64,000 bases of DNA from Chrysopilus asiliformis (GCA_964034945.1 OZ035962.1:16611388-16675387), one strand, 5' to 3'. Positions 1-12,809 are shown, counted from the first letter of the stretch. The notes: generated from the letters alone by a model not told the origin. Translations and numbers: made by a program.

Positions 1-888
1 CACACGCACTATCCATTTGTCGAGGTTTGAATACAAAAATCGATCATTTGTCAGTTTCAATCATTAATTCCGTATACGATTCAAAAGTGTTTTGTTTTGG
101 TTTTTTATGGGTAGTCTATTAAAAAAAATCATATATTAATTAAAAAAAACAGTAGTAAATGCTGTGTAATAATGTTGATTACCACTCAATTTTTAGTGGT
201 TACATCGTAACAGGTTTCCACCCTTGCGATATTGTTATAATCAACAACATAATTGTTTTTTTTTTACATTTAATGGGTACAAATTTTCGTAATTATTGCA
301 ATTATGCTGGCATTCCATTTTGTGTAATTTTTGACTTAACGTAATTTTACACGTGTTTTTATTTTAATTTCATTTTTTCCGAGGGGAACTTGAAGTTTTA
401 GTTCGTTAAACTAAGACGTCGTAGACCGAAACCAAAGTGATTTTGCACGCATTTCATCCGTCTGTCAAAATGTCTTTGCTGTTAATCTTCTTACCAAACA
501 ATGAACTATTTAACGCAGACATAATTAACAAATTTATTACTTACATAATTATTTAATTTAGTTTACCTTTTTCTTAATTTGGACAAGAATTTTATATTAT
601 GCTCACATAATATTCCAGTTATTTTGTCAAAAAAAAAATTAATGAGAGTGACCAAATTAGTTTAACAGTGAGGACATAATTTTTACAATATACGTGTTGT
701 TTCGATATACAAAAGCATTAAAAAGAAAGACAATAGGCTATAACTATTCTGTATGATTTAGATTTTATTGTTGAATTACGAAATTAATTTGATTGATAGA
801 AGTTACAGATTTTGTAATTTCCTCTTTTAAAAATAAGAAAAGCTAGGGGTAAATCGTCAAATACACCCCGATTATCTTTTTAAACAAT
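1..888. other. AT-rich intergenic sequence, nothing identified
   Basis: This stretch has many A and T runs and no convincing reading frame, RNA gene or terminal-repeat pair. The one short open frame (159-344) has no recognisable motif and I take it as chance. Confidence 0.6.
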
Positions 889-1162
889 ACACTCAGAAAA
901 ATGGAGGCTAACTCGACGACCTACATACGGCGTAATTGGCCTCGGGCAGGCGCGCGTTCGCCTGCATGTGGGCAAGTAAAACTGAGTTGACCAGTGGTCG
1001 GAGAAATTCTGAAATTAAGCCACCAGCAGGTGAAGTAGGGCATTGGGAGCTGCACGAGTTGACCTTAGATAGGTTAACTCTGACCGCTAGCTGGCTTACA
1101 GAAACCTCTGTAAGGTCAGAGTTAACCTGACAAAAAGTTGACCTGGACATTTTTCTGAGTGT
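889..1162. repeat. MITE-like element with ACACTCAGAAAAATG termini
   Basis: The segment starts with ACACTCAGAAAAATG and ends with its reverse complement CATTTTTCTGAGTGT, a 15-bp inverted pair about 274 bp apart. The interior is clearly richer in G+C than both flanks, as expected of an insertion. No transposase is encoded, so it would be a non-autonomous DNA element. I could not fix a target-site duplication. A lone end of the same type (TTTTCTGAGTGTAGA) recurs near 45367-45381. The open frames on both strands here are by-products of the higher G+C. Confidence 0.6.
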
Positions 1163-1384
1163 AGATACGGTCCAGAAAATCCGTATAAAAAAAGACATTT
1201 TGTAGATATAAAAATATGTAGATGATTGGTTTCATATTTTGAAAACCAGTAAAAATAGGTCAAATAAAATGATTTTAATAAAAAAAACTCTTAGTAAAAA
1301 ATAGTGCAAAATTCTACATGTAAACAAGCATCGGGTAAAAAGAGGATTGGGTGTGTTCTACAATATATGGAAACAGACATTTTT

Positions 1385-1925
1385 ATTTAGAAAAATCCAT
1401 TTGTGTGGGAGAGGGAAGGAGGAGTGATCCGATTCGATTTTTAAGTATGGAGCGGTTATGTAAAATTATATTCTAAACACATTTCGTCTTAAAAAATTTT
1501 CCCATACGATGCACCGTTTTCGAGAAAATGGGAAAAAAGATTCCATTATAGAGGCGAAGGAAGGAGTGGTTCAAATGAATTTTGGTGTATGGATGAGTTA
1601 TGTAAAATTCTGTTCTAAAAATATTTTACCTTCATAAATTTTTCAATACGACTTACCGTTTTCGAGAAAATTGAAAAAGACTGTATCATCTGTGTGGGGG
1701 AAGGGAAAGAAATGATCTGATTTTACTCGTTCAAGAACTTAGCCTTGGTATTTACGAGAAACGCACCTATACAAAATTTCTAGTCTCTAGCGGAAAAGTT
1801 ATAGTGAGTTATGGTGTTCACAGACAAACGGACAGATGGACAGACAGACGGACGGACGGACAGACGGACGGACATGCGGAAATCAAAATCTTTTGTCATA
1901 TCAAACACGCTGGTTTAGTTCTTTT
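1385..1925 (-). repeat. GTCY-microsatellite repeat, family 2 (HINE/DINE-1-like)
   Basis: On the + strand this runs through two related subunits containing 'cgttttcgagaaaat' and 'ctgttctaaa', then 'gaacttagccttggtat', then a GACA/GACG microsatellite at about 1825-1873, then 'atgcggaaatcaaaatc'. The same order recurs at 20525-20935 and, reversed, at 43575-43775. The strand given assumes the DINE-1 convention in which the microsatellite reads GTCY. The 5' end of the element seems lost here. It is non-coding. Confidence 0.6.
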
Positions 1926-1974
1926 TTTCTCGATTTCTTTGAAAAACACTCTTTGAGATGCAAATTTTGTCATT

Positions 1975-2171
1975 GGGCGCATTCACGGTACTCAACGGTT
2001 TAGTAAATCTCGATGAGTTCTCGTGAATGCCTCGATACATTAAACGTCAAAATTCTACACTCATCGGTTGAGCAGAAAAGTATCGCAGAAATTTTTCGAT
2101 ACAAAAAATGGCGTCCGATCAGTGATTATGATGAGTAAATCTCTCAACTGTTGAGTACCGTGAATGCGCCC
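1975..2171. repeat. MITE with GGGCGCATTCACGG termini
   Basis: A 197-bp segment begins GGGCGCATTCACGGTACTC and ends with the reverse complement. The inverted match runs about 22 bp and continues imperfectly. It is flanked by ATT on both sides, which fits a 3-bp target duplication. A GGGC start with a 3-bp duplication resembles PIF/Harbinger MITEs, but no transposase is present and the class is inferred. Confidence 0.7.
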
Positions 2172-3839
2172 ATTCCCGTATATTTTTTTAATGAGGGGGC
2201 ATATTTTTGTACGAAGGTACAGCGGTGCCCAGAGCAAAACCTGTGTTGCGCCTCGTTTCTTTTTCTCAAAAACTGTTAAAAATGAATTTCTGTGTGCCTG
2301 AAAATTTTGATAGATTGTCTCAATTTTGTTTGTAATTATTTAAGCGAAAAATATAAAGAGAATCTGATTTCTTTAAAATTCAATAAAAATATTCCATAAT
2401 CAAAAATTTCATATTGAAATGCGCCGCATGCAAATTTTTTTTTAAATACATCACCAGGCAGAAATTTTTCAAAAAACTGCATCACAGGTGAAAATACATC
2501 GTGTCGTCTAGGGCCCTCTTTAACCCCTCCCCGCCCCATCACCTCATTTTGGGCGTATGCTCCCTCTAGTTACCTCACTATTCTTATTGTTAATATTACA
2601 TAAATTTAAAAATTTGTAGTATTTTCTTGAATGAATCATGGATTGTTTTCATTATTGTAGCAAACAAATACCATTGTAAACAAACATTAACTAACAATTT
2701 TTTTATTATTTTCTTTTCAGGTAAATAACACTTGTTAACTTTAGAAAATCTAAAAATAATACTTTGGTAAGTGATTTATTGTGCTACCAATTGACATTTT
2801 AATAAATTCCACTATTTATTCAAATATAATAAATAATTCTTAGTGAGTCTAAGAGATTCTGTTATTGAACTGATTATGTTGAGTGCCATGACCTGTAAAT
2901 TTGCTAGAATAACTTCTTCTCACATTCGAGTATGTCATTAGTGTCTTCAAGGTAAATTTTAATTTCTATTGATCCCCTAGTCAATTCCTATACAGCACGT
3001 ATCCAAAGAAATCCGACAGCACTTATTCGTAGTTCTATACGTACTAAAAACGCAGCCAGGTAAATTACGTGATTTTGGCGTCAGACGCAAGTCGCGTGCA
3101 CCAAATCTGTCAATGAGCCTAAAGTCGTTTCATAAAACGCAAGGTAAAAAAGTCTCCACTAACTTAAACATCAAATTCAGTTGAAACATTTTTGTAAATT
3201 ATTGTGTTAACCTGAGGAAAACAAATGTGTTAACTGATCAGTTCTTCACTGTTCTCCTGCTCAGAGCACCACAAAACTATTCCAGGTGCACAAAAAACGT
3301 CACTTTTCGAACCCAATATGAAAATCATTAAAACCAGTTTTATTCGCAATTCAAGCGAAAGAAAATTTTTTGATCAGATTTTTCTTCTTCAATGTTTGAC
3401 ACTTCGTAAAGCATGAATGAATCGAATTCAACGTTTGTCATAATTACCTATCAATGGTGAAGATCATGTGGAAAAATCGTAACACATGAAAACATTTCTT
3501 CACTGATAAATCATCAACGGAACATTTTTACTTTCATCAGACTTGTTTGAATTTTTTTTTCTTCCTCGGATTCTGCAAAAACCGATAAACCTGTTGAAAG
3601 AGCATTACGATAACATGAATTATATTTGCTTAAAAAAAAAGTGTTGAACTAGGAAGTCACGAATTTAAGAAGAAAAAAATCAGTCACTCACCACATGATT
3701 TTTTTATTGCTGTGCTGGGCACATCTGGTTAAAAACTATCCCACCTCATCCCTGTGAAGCCCGTCTCCTGCTATTTTCTAAAAAATTGATAGAATTTTTA
3801 ATCGGTTTTCAGCAACAGACATTTCATGCTTGATGAAAA
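2172..3839. other. Intergenic sequence with one dispersed GCGCCGC-core repeat
   Basis: I see no gene. At 2419-2442 there is one copy of the dispersed motif AATGCGCCGCATGCAAAT, related to copies at 9081, 45135, 54271 and elsewhere. The rest is AT-rich with no terminal-repeat pair that I could find. Confidence 0.5.
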
Positions 3840-4185
3840 TTTCTGGTCCACTAAAATTTCTTGAACTGGAAAAATCGGACCATTCCGTCTCTCCTCCCCC
3901 ATATAATCGAAACGTTTCTTGCAATTTTCTCGAAAACGGCGAATCGTATTGAAAAATTTATAAAGGGAAAATGTGTTTAGAATAGGATTTTACATAACTT
4001 ATGGATACATAAAAATCCGTTGAACCACTTCTTCCCCCTCTCCCATACAAATGGAATACTTTTTCCTATTTTCTCGAAAATTATGCATCGTATCGAAAAA
4101 TTTATAAAATCGAAATGTGTTTTGAATATAATTTTATATAACTCATTCATACATCAAAATTCATTTGGACCATTCTTTTGCCCCT
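3840..4185 (+). repeat. Family 2 GTCY-type repeat, fragment without the microsatellite
   Basis: Two tandem subunits of roughly 160 bp are read here in the opposite orientation to the copy at 1385-1925. Each contains 'ttttctcgaaaa', a 'tattgaaaaattta' type block and 'acataactcat' type sequence. The GTCY core and one end are missing. It is a diverged, truncated copy. Confidence 0.5.
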
Positions 4186-4374
4186 GGCAATTGTAGCTTT
4201 CTTGTGTTTTTTTTATTAAACTCAAAGGAATTTCTGATCAGCACTCAAATTTAATTTTCTTGGCAGTATCCCTTCTCCTTATACTGAACTGTGAAAGTAA
4301 TATTGATCCGGTTTTTTATAAAAAAAAAGATGTCTTTAAAGAAAAAAGCTCCTCTATTAATATAAACTCCCCGT

Positions 4375-4650
4375 TTTATTTTCCTCTGCTATAGAAGGAA
4401 GTATTGTATTCATGACGGAGACCGACTCGAGAACGGGGGCAGATAGAAACTTTCGGATCAATACGAAATCTGTTTTAGGCAAAATTATGAGGATGTCCGT
4501 GCGTCTGTCTGTCAATCTGTCTCTCGGTTTGTCGATCTGTCGGTCAGTCTCGGTTTTTCGGTCTATCGGTCTGTCGGTTTTACGTATCTTAAATAACTCG
4601 AGAACGCGTTGAGGTAACCACTTGAAATTTTTACAAATGAGTTGTACAAA
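4375..4650 (+). repeat. GTCY-microsatellite repeat, family 3 (HINE/DINE-1-like), 5' part
   Basis: The copy starts at TTTCCTCTGCTATAGAAGGA, continues with 'gacggagaccgactcgagaa' and a GTCY tract (about 4495-4575), then 'aactcgagaacgcgttga'. The same order occurs at 24351-25062 and 53895-54112 (reversed), and in a 5'-truncated copy at 38665-39613. The open frame 4412-4612 comes from the stop-free microsatellite and is not a gene. Confidence 0.65.
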
Positions 4651-7600
4651 AAACTTAGTTTTCTATCAATTTGCCTACAAATTTCAGCAGTGTGAAAATG
4701 TCATGTGTATGAAAGTATCCCAATCTACCCAGAATTTGTTTTTCATTTTCCCACGTTTATTTTTAATAATTTTCCAGCTTACAATTATTTGTAATTTAGA
4801 TTCCGCAATACAAAACCAAATGTCGACCCGTCATTTAAGCAACAAAGTATGTAAAATTAATGCAAAAATAATGCTAATAATCCACTCGATCACGAGAAAA
4901 ATCTCTTAAATCATTCAGGCATAGTAATAGCTTTAAAAACTATACTATCTATTAGCAACGGATTTACATAGGATTTTCTGTACATTTGCACATGCACCTG
5001 TGTATGAATCCCAAATTAATTTTCAATAGCAAATTGATGATCACTGCTCTTCGTTTGTATAAATTTCAAAAGAGGATAAATGAGTTATCGAATAAGTAAG
5101 AAAATTGGGGATGGAAGAAGTCTGCGGATTTCCATCCAAAGACCCCAATCTGAAAATGAATGTTTATCATCTTTAAACTCCTCCGGTTTAATATGACGCA
5201 ACTTCGTTAATCGCGCCTTATGTAATTAATGAGATTTTCTGTACACGCGCAGGCAGTTTTGAAAATATTTCAAACACGTATTAATAAATTTATAAGATGA
5301 TGATACTAAATTTATCCATGTTACCATGTAATAATCAGTTACATATTTTTACCAACGCAAAATGGTGGAAAAATGAAATAAACAATTTTAATGACATTGA
5401 CCGAATTTATTAAAGCGGTTCTTAATTTCACTCTCGACAAATATTTTGATTGTAATTATGTTTTGTTTTGTGCGTTGAATTTTCACCGGGCATTCGATCT
5501 ATCTTACATGGCTCTATAAGATACACAATAGGTGCGAATTTGTACTTTTCACATTGTTAAATATTGTTATTATTATTATTGTGGCGATTTATTTTATGAT
5601 TGTTTTTTTTTTTTGGTAATCCATGGATTTAGATTTTGCAACAAGATTGGAGTGATATTTTCATTCAATTGTGCAAGAGAATGGTTGGTGTTTTAAATCC
5701 GCAAGTTATTAAAATGGATTACATAAATTCGAGCAAAGTTAAAGATTAAGTGCTGTCATAAGGAATTTCAAATATCAGTTGTGATCAACACAAAATATTC
5801 CTCTGCAATATTTAGTTTCGCAAAAAATATGTAAAAAAATATTTTTTTCAAATATCTCGAGAACCGTTCAAGTTACGTAAAAACCATTAAAGCAAGGAAT
5901 ATAGAAAATTTTATTAAATTTTTGCTCCCCCAAAAGCGAATAAAGAATATCAAATTTTATATTTCGAGTACAAAATAATTATTAAGCCTATTGGAATTTC
6001 TTGGCTTATAGGTCTGCAAAAACAAAAAATAATATAACAAAAATATTATATTATTTTTGTGGATGTTTTCACATCCAATTTCCCCCCAATAGGTCAGGCA
6101 TGTTTTATTAAGCTATATTTACTCAAAATCAATATTTACTCAAAAAGTTTCTTAGTAAACTAGAGCGCGAGCGAAATGAGTCCACTAGTTTAGAAAATAT
6201 AGGGTGAGGGGGTGTGAATTGTGGGCGATGGAAGCAAGACTAATCCTTAGGTATTGACTTTCGGACTGAGCTACCCTAAAAATGTAATCGGACTAGGAAA
6301 GTGGTCGATCGGATTAGGGAAAGTGTTCAAAAATTGAGTTACAAGATTTGAACTAAACTGATAGACAACCAAGTTAAATTAAAGCGAGTAAAAACATTCT
6401 GGCTTATTTAGGGTGTGACCCAAAGGGTGGAGTCATTTAATTTTGATAATGGGAGGAGGTCTGTAAAATGATATCCTAAATACTTTTGTTGTAAATTTTT
6501 CAATCAGATGTAAAGTTTCCGAGAAAATTGCAACACACACTAAGGTTTGTAGGCATAATGGAGAAAGAGTGGGGGATTTAAAGGTAAATCTCAAAAGGCA
6601 CACCTCCGGACGATGTGCTTTCCAAAAATATAATTATCTCTGCTCTTACTTTCACCTAGTCTGGTCGATCTAACTCACTCTTTAATTTATCCCTTGAACA
6701 ATAAAATCTGATTTCTGGATCTCCCAGAAAGCTAAACCGATGCGAATGAAATTTAGTACGATTAGAGACCTATGTTATGTAGACAATCACATTTGTAAGG
6801 TTTTAGTCCGATAGGTTGTATAATTTCCGAGTAATCGATTGGAAAAGTTGGAGATTTTCTATGTGTTGGTTGAGGTTTACTCATATACAAAGAAAATCCA
6901 TATATTATAATGAATTTCAACTCAAAAGCTCCACTGATGCCACCAACATTTTGCACAGAGGTACTTCGGTGACCAATGGACTCAAACACATCCCTGAAAA
7001 CCGATTTCCCGATATTCTCTATACCAATGTGCAGATTTTGAGTATCGGATTATAAAAATGAATAAAATCTGTCTCAACCCCTTAACTCTCGGTTGATAAT
7101 AGCCAAACTTCCGATTGTATTATAGAAAACGAAACTTGTTGGTCAAGAGAGTAAAACTTTTCGGTGTTCCTTTGACGCGGCTTCCTTGAAATTTTCGCGG
7201 GGAAGCCTTTGATTTCTAGTTATGCCACTGATTTTATCTAGTAGTATTTATAAGCCACTTCTGCACCCTCTTGACTCCGGGTCTAGATTCGGCTCTGTAT
7301 ACATAATTCAATTTTTATCACACTACCTCTAATGTTATAATATACCAAACTTGTCGTAATTCTTCCTCAAAATTCACTTAAAAAGCTATCAGTCATTTTT
7401 GTTATTTAATAATAATTTTCATACTGACCAAAACGGCACAAGTGATCAAATCAAAAAATAAAGATAAAAATTTTAATTTGTCTTTTCAATTTTACTGATT
7501 CAAATCAGTTATGAATTGTTTTTAATAGACGCGAACCCTACTTTTAAGGAATTAAATTCCCCAAATTTCTATTGCTGATTTGCAAATGGTCTCCTGTAAT

Positions 7601-9311
7601 TACAGATCGTGACATTGGATTTAGAGAAACACTCGTTAATCACCGAGAAAAATCAAAAATCTGACCGCTAAAAAATAATTTTTGATTTTTCTACAATGAT
7701 ATAAAAAAAAATACACTCGATACTTAAGTGCCATAACAAAAGCAATTTTCACTTCTAACGTTTGTCATTGTTACTGTCTTATTCGAAATCGTACAAGGTG
7801 CACCCACAATTTTATTATTATGAAAAATTAATAAACCATCAGATAAAGTGACGAAGGTACCCAAAAATACCGCAAAAAAATATTTACGCCAAATTAGAGG
7901 TCATTTCTGATGTCTGTCTTTAGCGTTTTTACGAAATTCCTCCATTAAGTTTTAATGCATTTCTGACCATATTCGACAATTTCTTGCATTAAACTCAAGT
8001 ATAAAATTGAATTTATTCACGATTGAATTGAATTACTGATGATTCTGCATTTCAAGTTGATTGTAAATTGCTTGCAAGATTTTCTTTTGCTCACAGAAAG
8101 AAATGTGTTTCGTTTTTTTAGTTTTTTTTTCAGTTTGTCCTTTGAGAAACGGAGAATTCAATTCCACGTAATAAGATTAAATCTTCTGATTGTTGCATCG
8201 TGAAATATTTTTGCTGCAAAAATCGTTTAAGACATTTTATTTCCGAACATGTAATGAATTTTAACTTTTATAGAATATGAAACTGATACTTTTTTTTGAT
8301 TAGTGCTGAAAAGATTTTCTTCAAGATTTTATCCAAGGTGAGGTAAACCCTGAACAAAATATTCCCCAGTAGATGACAATAAATTCGTTTATTGCAGTAA
8401 GTTTAATCGTCCTATGCCAATATTATGACATGTAACAATTGGTACACCATTAATTTTCGTAATTTTTTTTCAAATGATTTTGATCACACGACGATAAATT
8501 TGTTTAGTAATGTGGTGAGTGTTTTTAAATAATCGTAGGTGATGTACTATTAATTTTATTAATTGTTAAATATTCATTGCAATAGTTGTAGTTGTAAAAA
8601 AAACACGAAAAAAATAGATTTCGCTGTTGAAATAACAAACTAAAATGTATTAATTGTTGTAATTACTCTTAACTGAATTTTTATGTTCAATCCATTAGCA
8701 TTGTTACGTATTTAGGAATTTAATTTTCACTTGTAATTCAGTATTAATTGTGATTAATCATATTTTTTTCACTTTCAATTAAGTAGTTCTTTTTTCTCTA
8801 ACATCACCAAAGGAGCTTTCAAAAATTCGCGAAATACGAATTTTTAGCATACCTGGGTTTTTGGTATTTCCCCCCACAACCTTTCGTGCGGTGGTGGAAC
8901 GGGAAATCCCCTCACACCCCCCTCACACCCCCCTCGCGCAAATCTCATTGGGGCCTGCTGTTCCGAAAAACCGATTTGTTATCAATGGTGATAGAGGCTA
9001 TAACTATGGTGTTCATACTAAGATGATACCATTCCACTTCTTTTCTACGTGTTAATGTGCTTTAGTCATCTTCGATAAAATGCGCCGCAGGAAAATATTT
9101 TTTAAGAAACCTGCACTATAGGCAGGAATTTCACCGAAAAAAAACTGCGCCGCGGATATTTAGATGCCGAGGTAAACTACACACAAGAAGTGTTATTCCA
9201 TGTTTTGTCCTTTCTGACGTGTCCTTTCTGACGACTCCACCAATTCCCAAATATTTCAAAATGCCGCTGAAAGCGTCACCCAGGCGGAATCTGGTGCAAG
9301 AAATGATTGTA
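4651..9311. other. Intergenic sequence with repeat fragments only
   Basis: No gene is supported. A diverged piece resembling the family 1 GTCY repeat lies near 6425-6560 ('gatatcctaaatacttttgt'). A dispersed motif with a GCGCCGC core occurs twice, at 9081 and 9146. Overlapping frames at 6762-7055 on both strands have no motif. The rest is AT-rich. Confidence 0.5.
9081..9156. repeat. Two copies of the dispersed GCGCCGC-core motif
   Basis: TGCGCCGCAGGAAAATATTT (9081-9100) and CTGCGCCGCGGATATTTAGA (9145-9164) are near-duplicates about 65 bp apart. The same motif is scattered over the window, with matches at 2421, 39751 (reversed), 45137, 48191 (reversed), 54271, 56351 and 56405. Its parent element is not evident. 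Confidence 0.5.
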
Positions 9312-9411
9312 CAGTAGAATCCCGATAATTCGTATTTCAAGGGACCGACGTAAAAATACGAAGTATTGGGATATTCGAATTAGCGGGGTATGAATTATCG
9401 GGATTCTACTG
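9312..9411. repeat. Short pogo-like MITE, 100 bp
   Basis: CAGTAGAATCCCGATAATTC at the left end is matched by GAATTATCGGGATTCTACTG at the right. Both ends are flanked by TA, the target duplication of the Tc1/mariner/pogo superfamily. CAGTA-type ends with a 'cgataattc' stretch are common in arthropod pogo/Tigger MITEs. It is too short to encode anything. Confidence 0.8.
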
Positions 9412-9651
9412 TATATGACATTAAATTTGATGATTGTTATAATAAAAATCTCTGGGGCACCCATATTTCGGGAGTACGCTTCCCTTAGTTATCCCACAGG
9501 GTCTGCGATATCACTTTTGTGTTTTCAAATGAGTTAAAGGAAATTGAATTTCACACCTTACACAAAAAAATTATGGACATATGTATGTAGTCACCAGCAA
9601 AATTTTGTTTTCTGTCTCCTAGAAAATTTAATGGGCATTTTTTATAAATCC

Positions 9652-10194
9652 AAGGCGTCGTTTACATCTGATAATTTTTTTCTTGAATTTAATTCTACGA
9701 CACTAAATTCACGTTTTACAACCGTTTACACTATGACACAAAATCCAGAAATTTATTGCTGAAAGACTCCCGAACACGAATTTTTTCATATAAAACCGTC
9801 CAAATAAATTAAAATTTTGACTACTTTTGGTAAGTGAATTCTGCGAGAGATGAATAAAATTCGCGGAATAAATTTTGAATAAAATTCATACAGAAATTCA
9901 AGAAAAAATCGCAGGTGTAAACGGGACCTAAGGCGCTGTTTACACTTTATTCGGCTAATTTTATTGTTCGATACTAAATTCATGTTTAACAACCGTTTAT
10001 ACCACGACACAAAAGTCAAATATATATTCCTGAAAGACTGCTAACTGAAAAATTCCTTTGAATTTTTATTCAAATTTCAACTTATGCCAACTGAACTAAT
10101 TCTGCGATTGATGAATAAATTTCGCGGAATACATTTTGAATAAAATTCGTTGAGAAATTCAATTAAAAATTCTAAACGTCTAAACGGCGCCTTA
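9652..10194. repeat. Tandem pair of a MITE with AAGGCGCCGTTTA-type termini
   Basis: Unit one runs about 9652-9929 and unit two about 9930-10194. Each starts like AAGGCGCTGTTTACA and ends like TAAACGGCGCCTTA. They share internal landmarks in the same order: 'acactaaattcacg'/'atactaaattcatg', 'aaccgttta', 'gaaagact', and 'cgcggaata' followed by 'ttttgaataaaattc'. The units abut head to tail. Neither encodes a transposase, and the open frames here are incidental. Confidence 0.7.
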
Positions 10195-11775
10195 GATAAT
10201 TTTTTGTGTTTTGACATACGATCTGTGAGTACAACGAAACGTTCGCGGGATACGATTTTTTGAAAAAAGTAATAAAAGCGCTGTTCTCAAATCTGTGCTG
10301 TGGGATGTTCACAGCAGAATATTTTCAGTCTTTTAATATTACCGACAACACCGAATACCGAAAATTAAAAGAGGACTGTGAATACCCTGAATATGTTAGG
10401 TATTAATAATTATGTGTTGTTAATCTCATAATTTTTTGTAGATACAACAAAATTTTTGCTAATAAAATAAAAATTTATTCCTTGGTTTGATTTTATCAAT
10501 AATTGGTTCTATAAAATTTGGTTTGTAATTTTTATAAAATTTGGTTACAATTATAAGAACTTATCAAATGAATAATTAGTTTCCATCATAAGTCACGAGT
10601 GTAAAATTTCCTTTTTTGTACATCCAACAACGAGTGTTTTGTTAACTGGTACTTAATAACGCTTTTGTTACATGAAAGTGTATTTTGTCGATATGATCAC
10701 AAATTATTTTGAGTGTGGATAAAGCTGTGGTTTCACCATTACTTTTATTTAGATGTTAATTACATTAATTATTATGACTTTTTATTAGACTTTACAAGAA
10801 AATAAAAATTACCCGCTAAAATTTGCCAAACTATTTTTTGAAAACTCCTAAAAATCTGCAATAATCAATTTTATAATTTTTTAAACGCCACAGAATTTGT
10901 AAAACAAAGTATTGAAAAATTATGTAAATTAGGATAATATTTTGGGGGTTTTTGAATAATTTACACCTTATAGATTTTACCATTATAATTACCGTATCTA
11001 ATCGACTTGAAAACAATAGACAAAGCACATTCTCACATTTATCGTAAAAAAAACATTAAATAATACCTCGAAATGTAAAATTGCTATTGAAGTTTTCCGA
11101 CAAATTTTGAGTTATGTTAACTGAAAATGTTTCCACATCGAACAAATTTCGGAATTAATTTTATTCAATTAAGCAAAACTTTTCGCATATTGTGTGTTTT
11201 ATGTTTAGACTTGGATATGCGTTTTTCATCGGACAATCAACTTTGACACAGTTTCATATCTAACTTCCGAAAATCATAGATTAATAGATAAATAAATGAA
11301 TAGAAATACAATCGAAAAAAAAATATATATTAAAAATCAACTTTTGCAAGATGATTGCCAATGCCAAGTTTATGTTAGTTTATGTTATTTTGACGGTGGT
11401 GCGACCTTTACGAACCTTGGCGAAAGGTTTAACTGAAATCGTAACCGGCATTGATTCAACAAAACGACACATTCAAGTCCTAATAGAAGATACATTAATC
11501 ATTAGTTAGATTTAGATATCAGCCAGGTATGGGCGATTTCATCTGTAAGTATTTTCAGATTTATCACCAACGAAGTTGATTTAAATATTTTGTTTAGTTT
11601 TGTTAAACTCTATCATATTATCAGCGGAATTCGTGTCTTTTTTAGTTGCTACACCTAAGATTATCAATTTGGAGCATAGCAACAAAAGAGACTCCAGATT
11701 TTTTTACTGAATAAATTAAGTTTATATTTAAATAAACAACATTTTAAGTCGGTGGATTTTCACTTTAGAACCTTT
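10195..11775. other. AT-rich intergenic sequence, nothing identified
   Basis: I see no coding frame with recognisable motifs, no RNA gene and no clear terminal repeats in this stretch. Confidence 0.5.
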
Positions 11776-12173
11776 AAGCCTAGTACGCAGTTCGAGTAAA
11801 ATTAAATTTTAACGCGGTCTCCAAATTGGCACATTAAAACCGAAGTAAAAACTGTTTGTGGAGAAAAAACATCGACAGCCGAGCACACACAATTAAAAAA
11901 CCACACTCGTTAAGAAAACTGGAAACAGAACCTCTATTATTTTCATCTGTCAAATTTTTACCTCGAATTTAATGTACCGAACAGTTAAAATGCTGGTAAA
12001 ATCAAGTGGAGACTTTCTACGCCATCTAGTGAGGCAACATTGCAACATGAGTTTTTCACATCATTTTACCAGCGAACTGCGTACCGCTTGGTAAAATTTC
12101 TGAGGTTAAATTTAAGCGCAGTGTTAAATTTGTATGGAAAATTCCATTTTACTCGAACTGCGTACTAGGCTTT
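11776..12173. repeat. MITE with AAGCCTAGTACGCAGTTCG termini
   Basis: The left end AAGCCTAGTACGCAGTTCGA is matched by TCGAACTGCGTACTAGGCTT at the right, about 27 bp of perfect inverted repeat over an element of 398 bp. TTAA lies at or next to both ends (11774-11777 and 12172-12175) but offset by one base, so a TTAA duplication is possible and not certain. Subterminal 'aactgcgta' repeats occur inside. It is non-coding. Confidence 0.75.
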
Positions 12174-12204
12174 AAATATCAAATTTGTTATTCAAAGTAG
12201 CATA

Positions 12205-12809
12205 AAGGCCAGAATACAATTGACCCGACATAACACTTACGGCGACAGATTACGGCCGCAAAGTTGTCTCCGTATACAATTCCACTCTCCTGTTCTAAAC
12301 GTCATTTGCTTTTCATTTGAATTCTACTTTGTTGTTCTACACGTCATTTTCTTCTCATTTGATTTTGACAATGGGACAGTAAGCCACATATAATATTCTT
12401 TGTTACCCATTATCATACATAATAGGAGTGTAAGCAATTCTGGAGGACATCGGCACGTGACCGGGACCTCTGGCGAGAGACATTGCGGCATGCCAAGATC
12501 GGAAACCGGTTGTAGCGCCGAGAGAGAGAGAGAGAGAGAGAGAGAGAAGCAACACAGCATACGAACTTTATTTCCTAATACTTTTTTGAAGTGACGAAAT
12601 ATTAATTTTATGACGTCCCCATAAGATTTCATTTTGAATCAACCATGAAATTTTGTCGGCGAGCTGAACGGCAAAAGTCAAATTTGATTGAACTTTTGAC
12701 GACGACAAAGTTGATCGGATTGATTGTATACAGAAGCATAGGCTACTATGAGTTTAAAATCTGAAATGTCGCCGTAAATGTTGTGTCGGGCCAATTGTGT
12801 TTTGCGCTT
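12205..12809 (+). repeat. 600-bp MITE family B, uninterrupted copy, with internal (GA)n
   Basis: The ends resemble each other as inverted repeats. The left is AAGGCCAGAATACAATTG and the right, reversed, is AAGCGCAAAACACAATTG. The match continues through 'cgacataacacttacggcga' against its partner. A second copy lies reversed at 42112-43486 and is interrupted by two insertions. Both copies carry a GA/CT dinucleotide run at the same internal place. The open frames 12324-12632 and 12400-12594 recur in the second copy only because the DNA is repeated. Confidence 0.75.
12520..12547. repeat. (GA)14 microsatellite inside MITE family B
   Basis: An uninterrupted GA run of 28 bases follows 'tgtagcgcc'. 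The sister MITE copy holds a longer CT run (43181-43213) at the equivalent place, so the repeat is a built-in, length-variable part of the element. Confidence 0.9.

Noticed and set aside
12400..12594. Frame with an (RE)n run shared at protein level with 43133-43333
   Set aside because: Both lie in copies of MITE B; the shared peptide follows from shared repeat DNA and the GA microsatellite.
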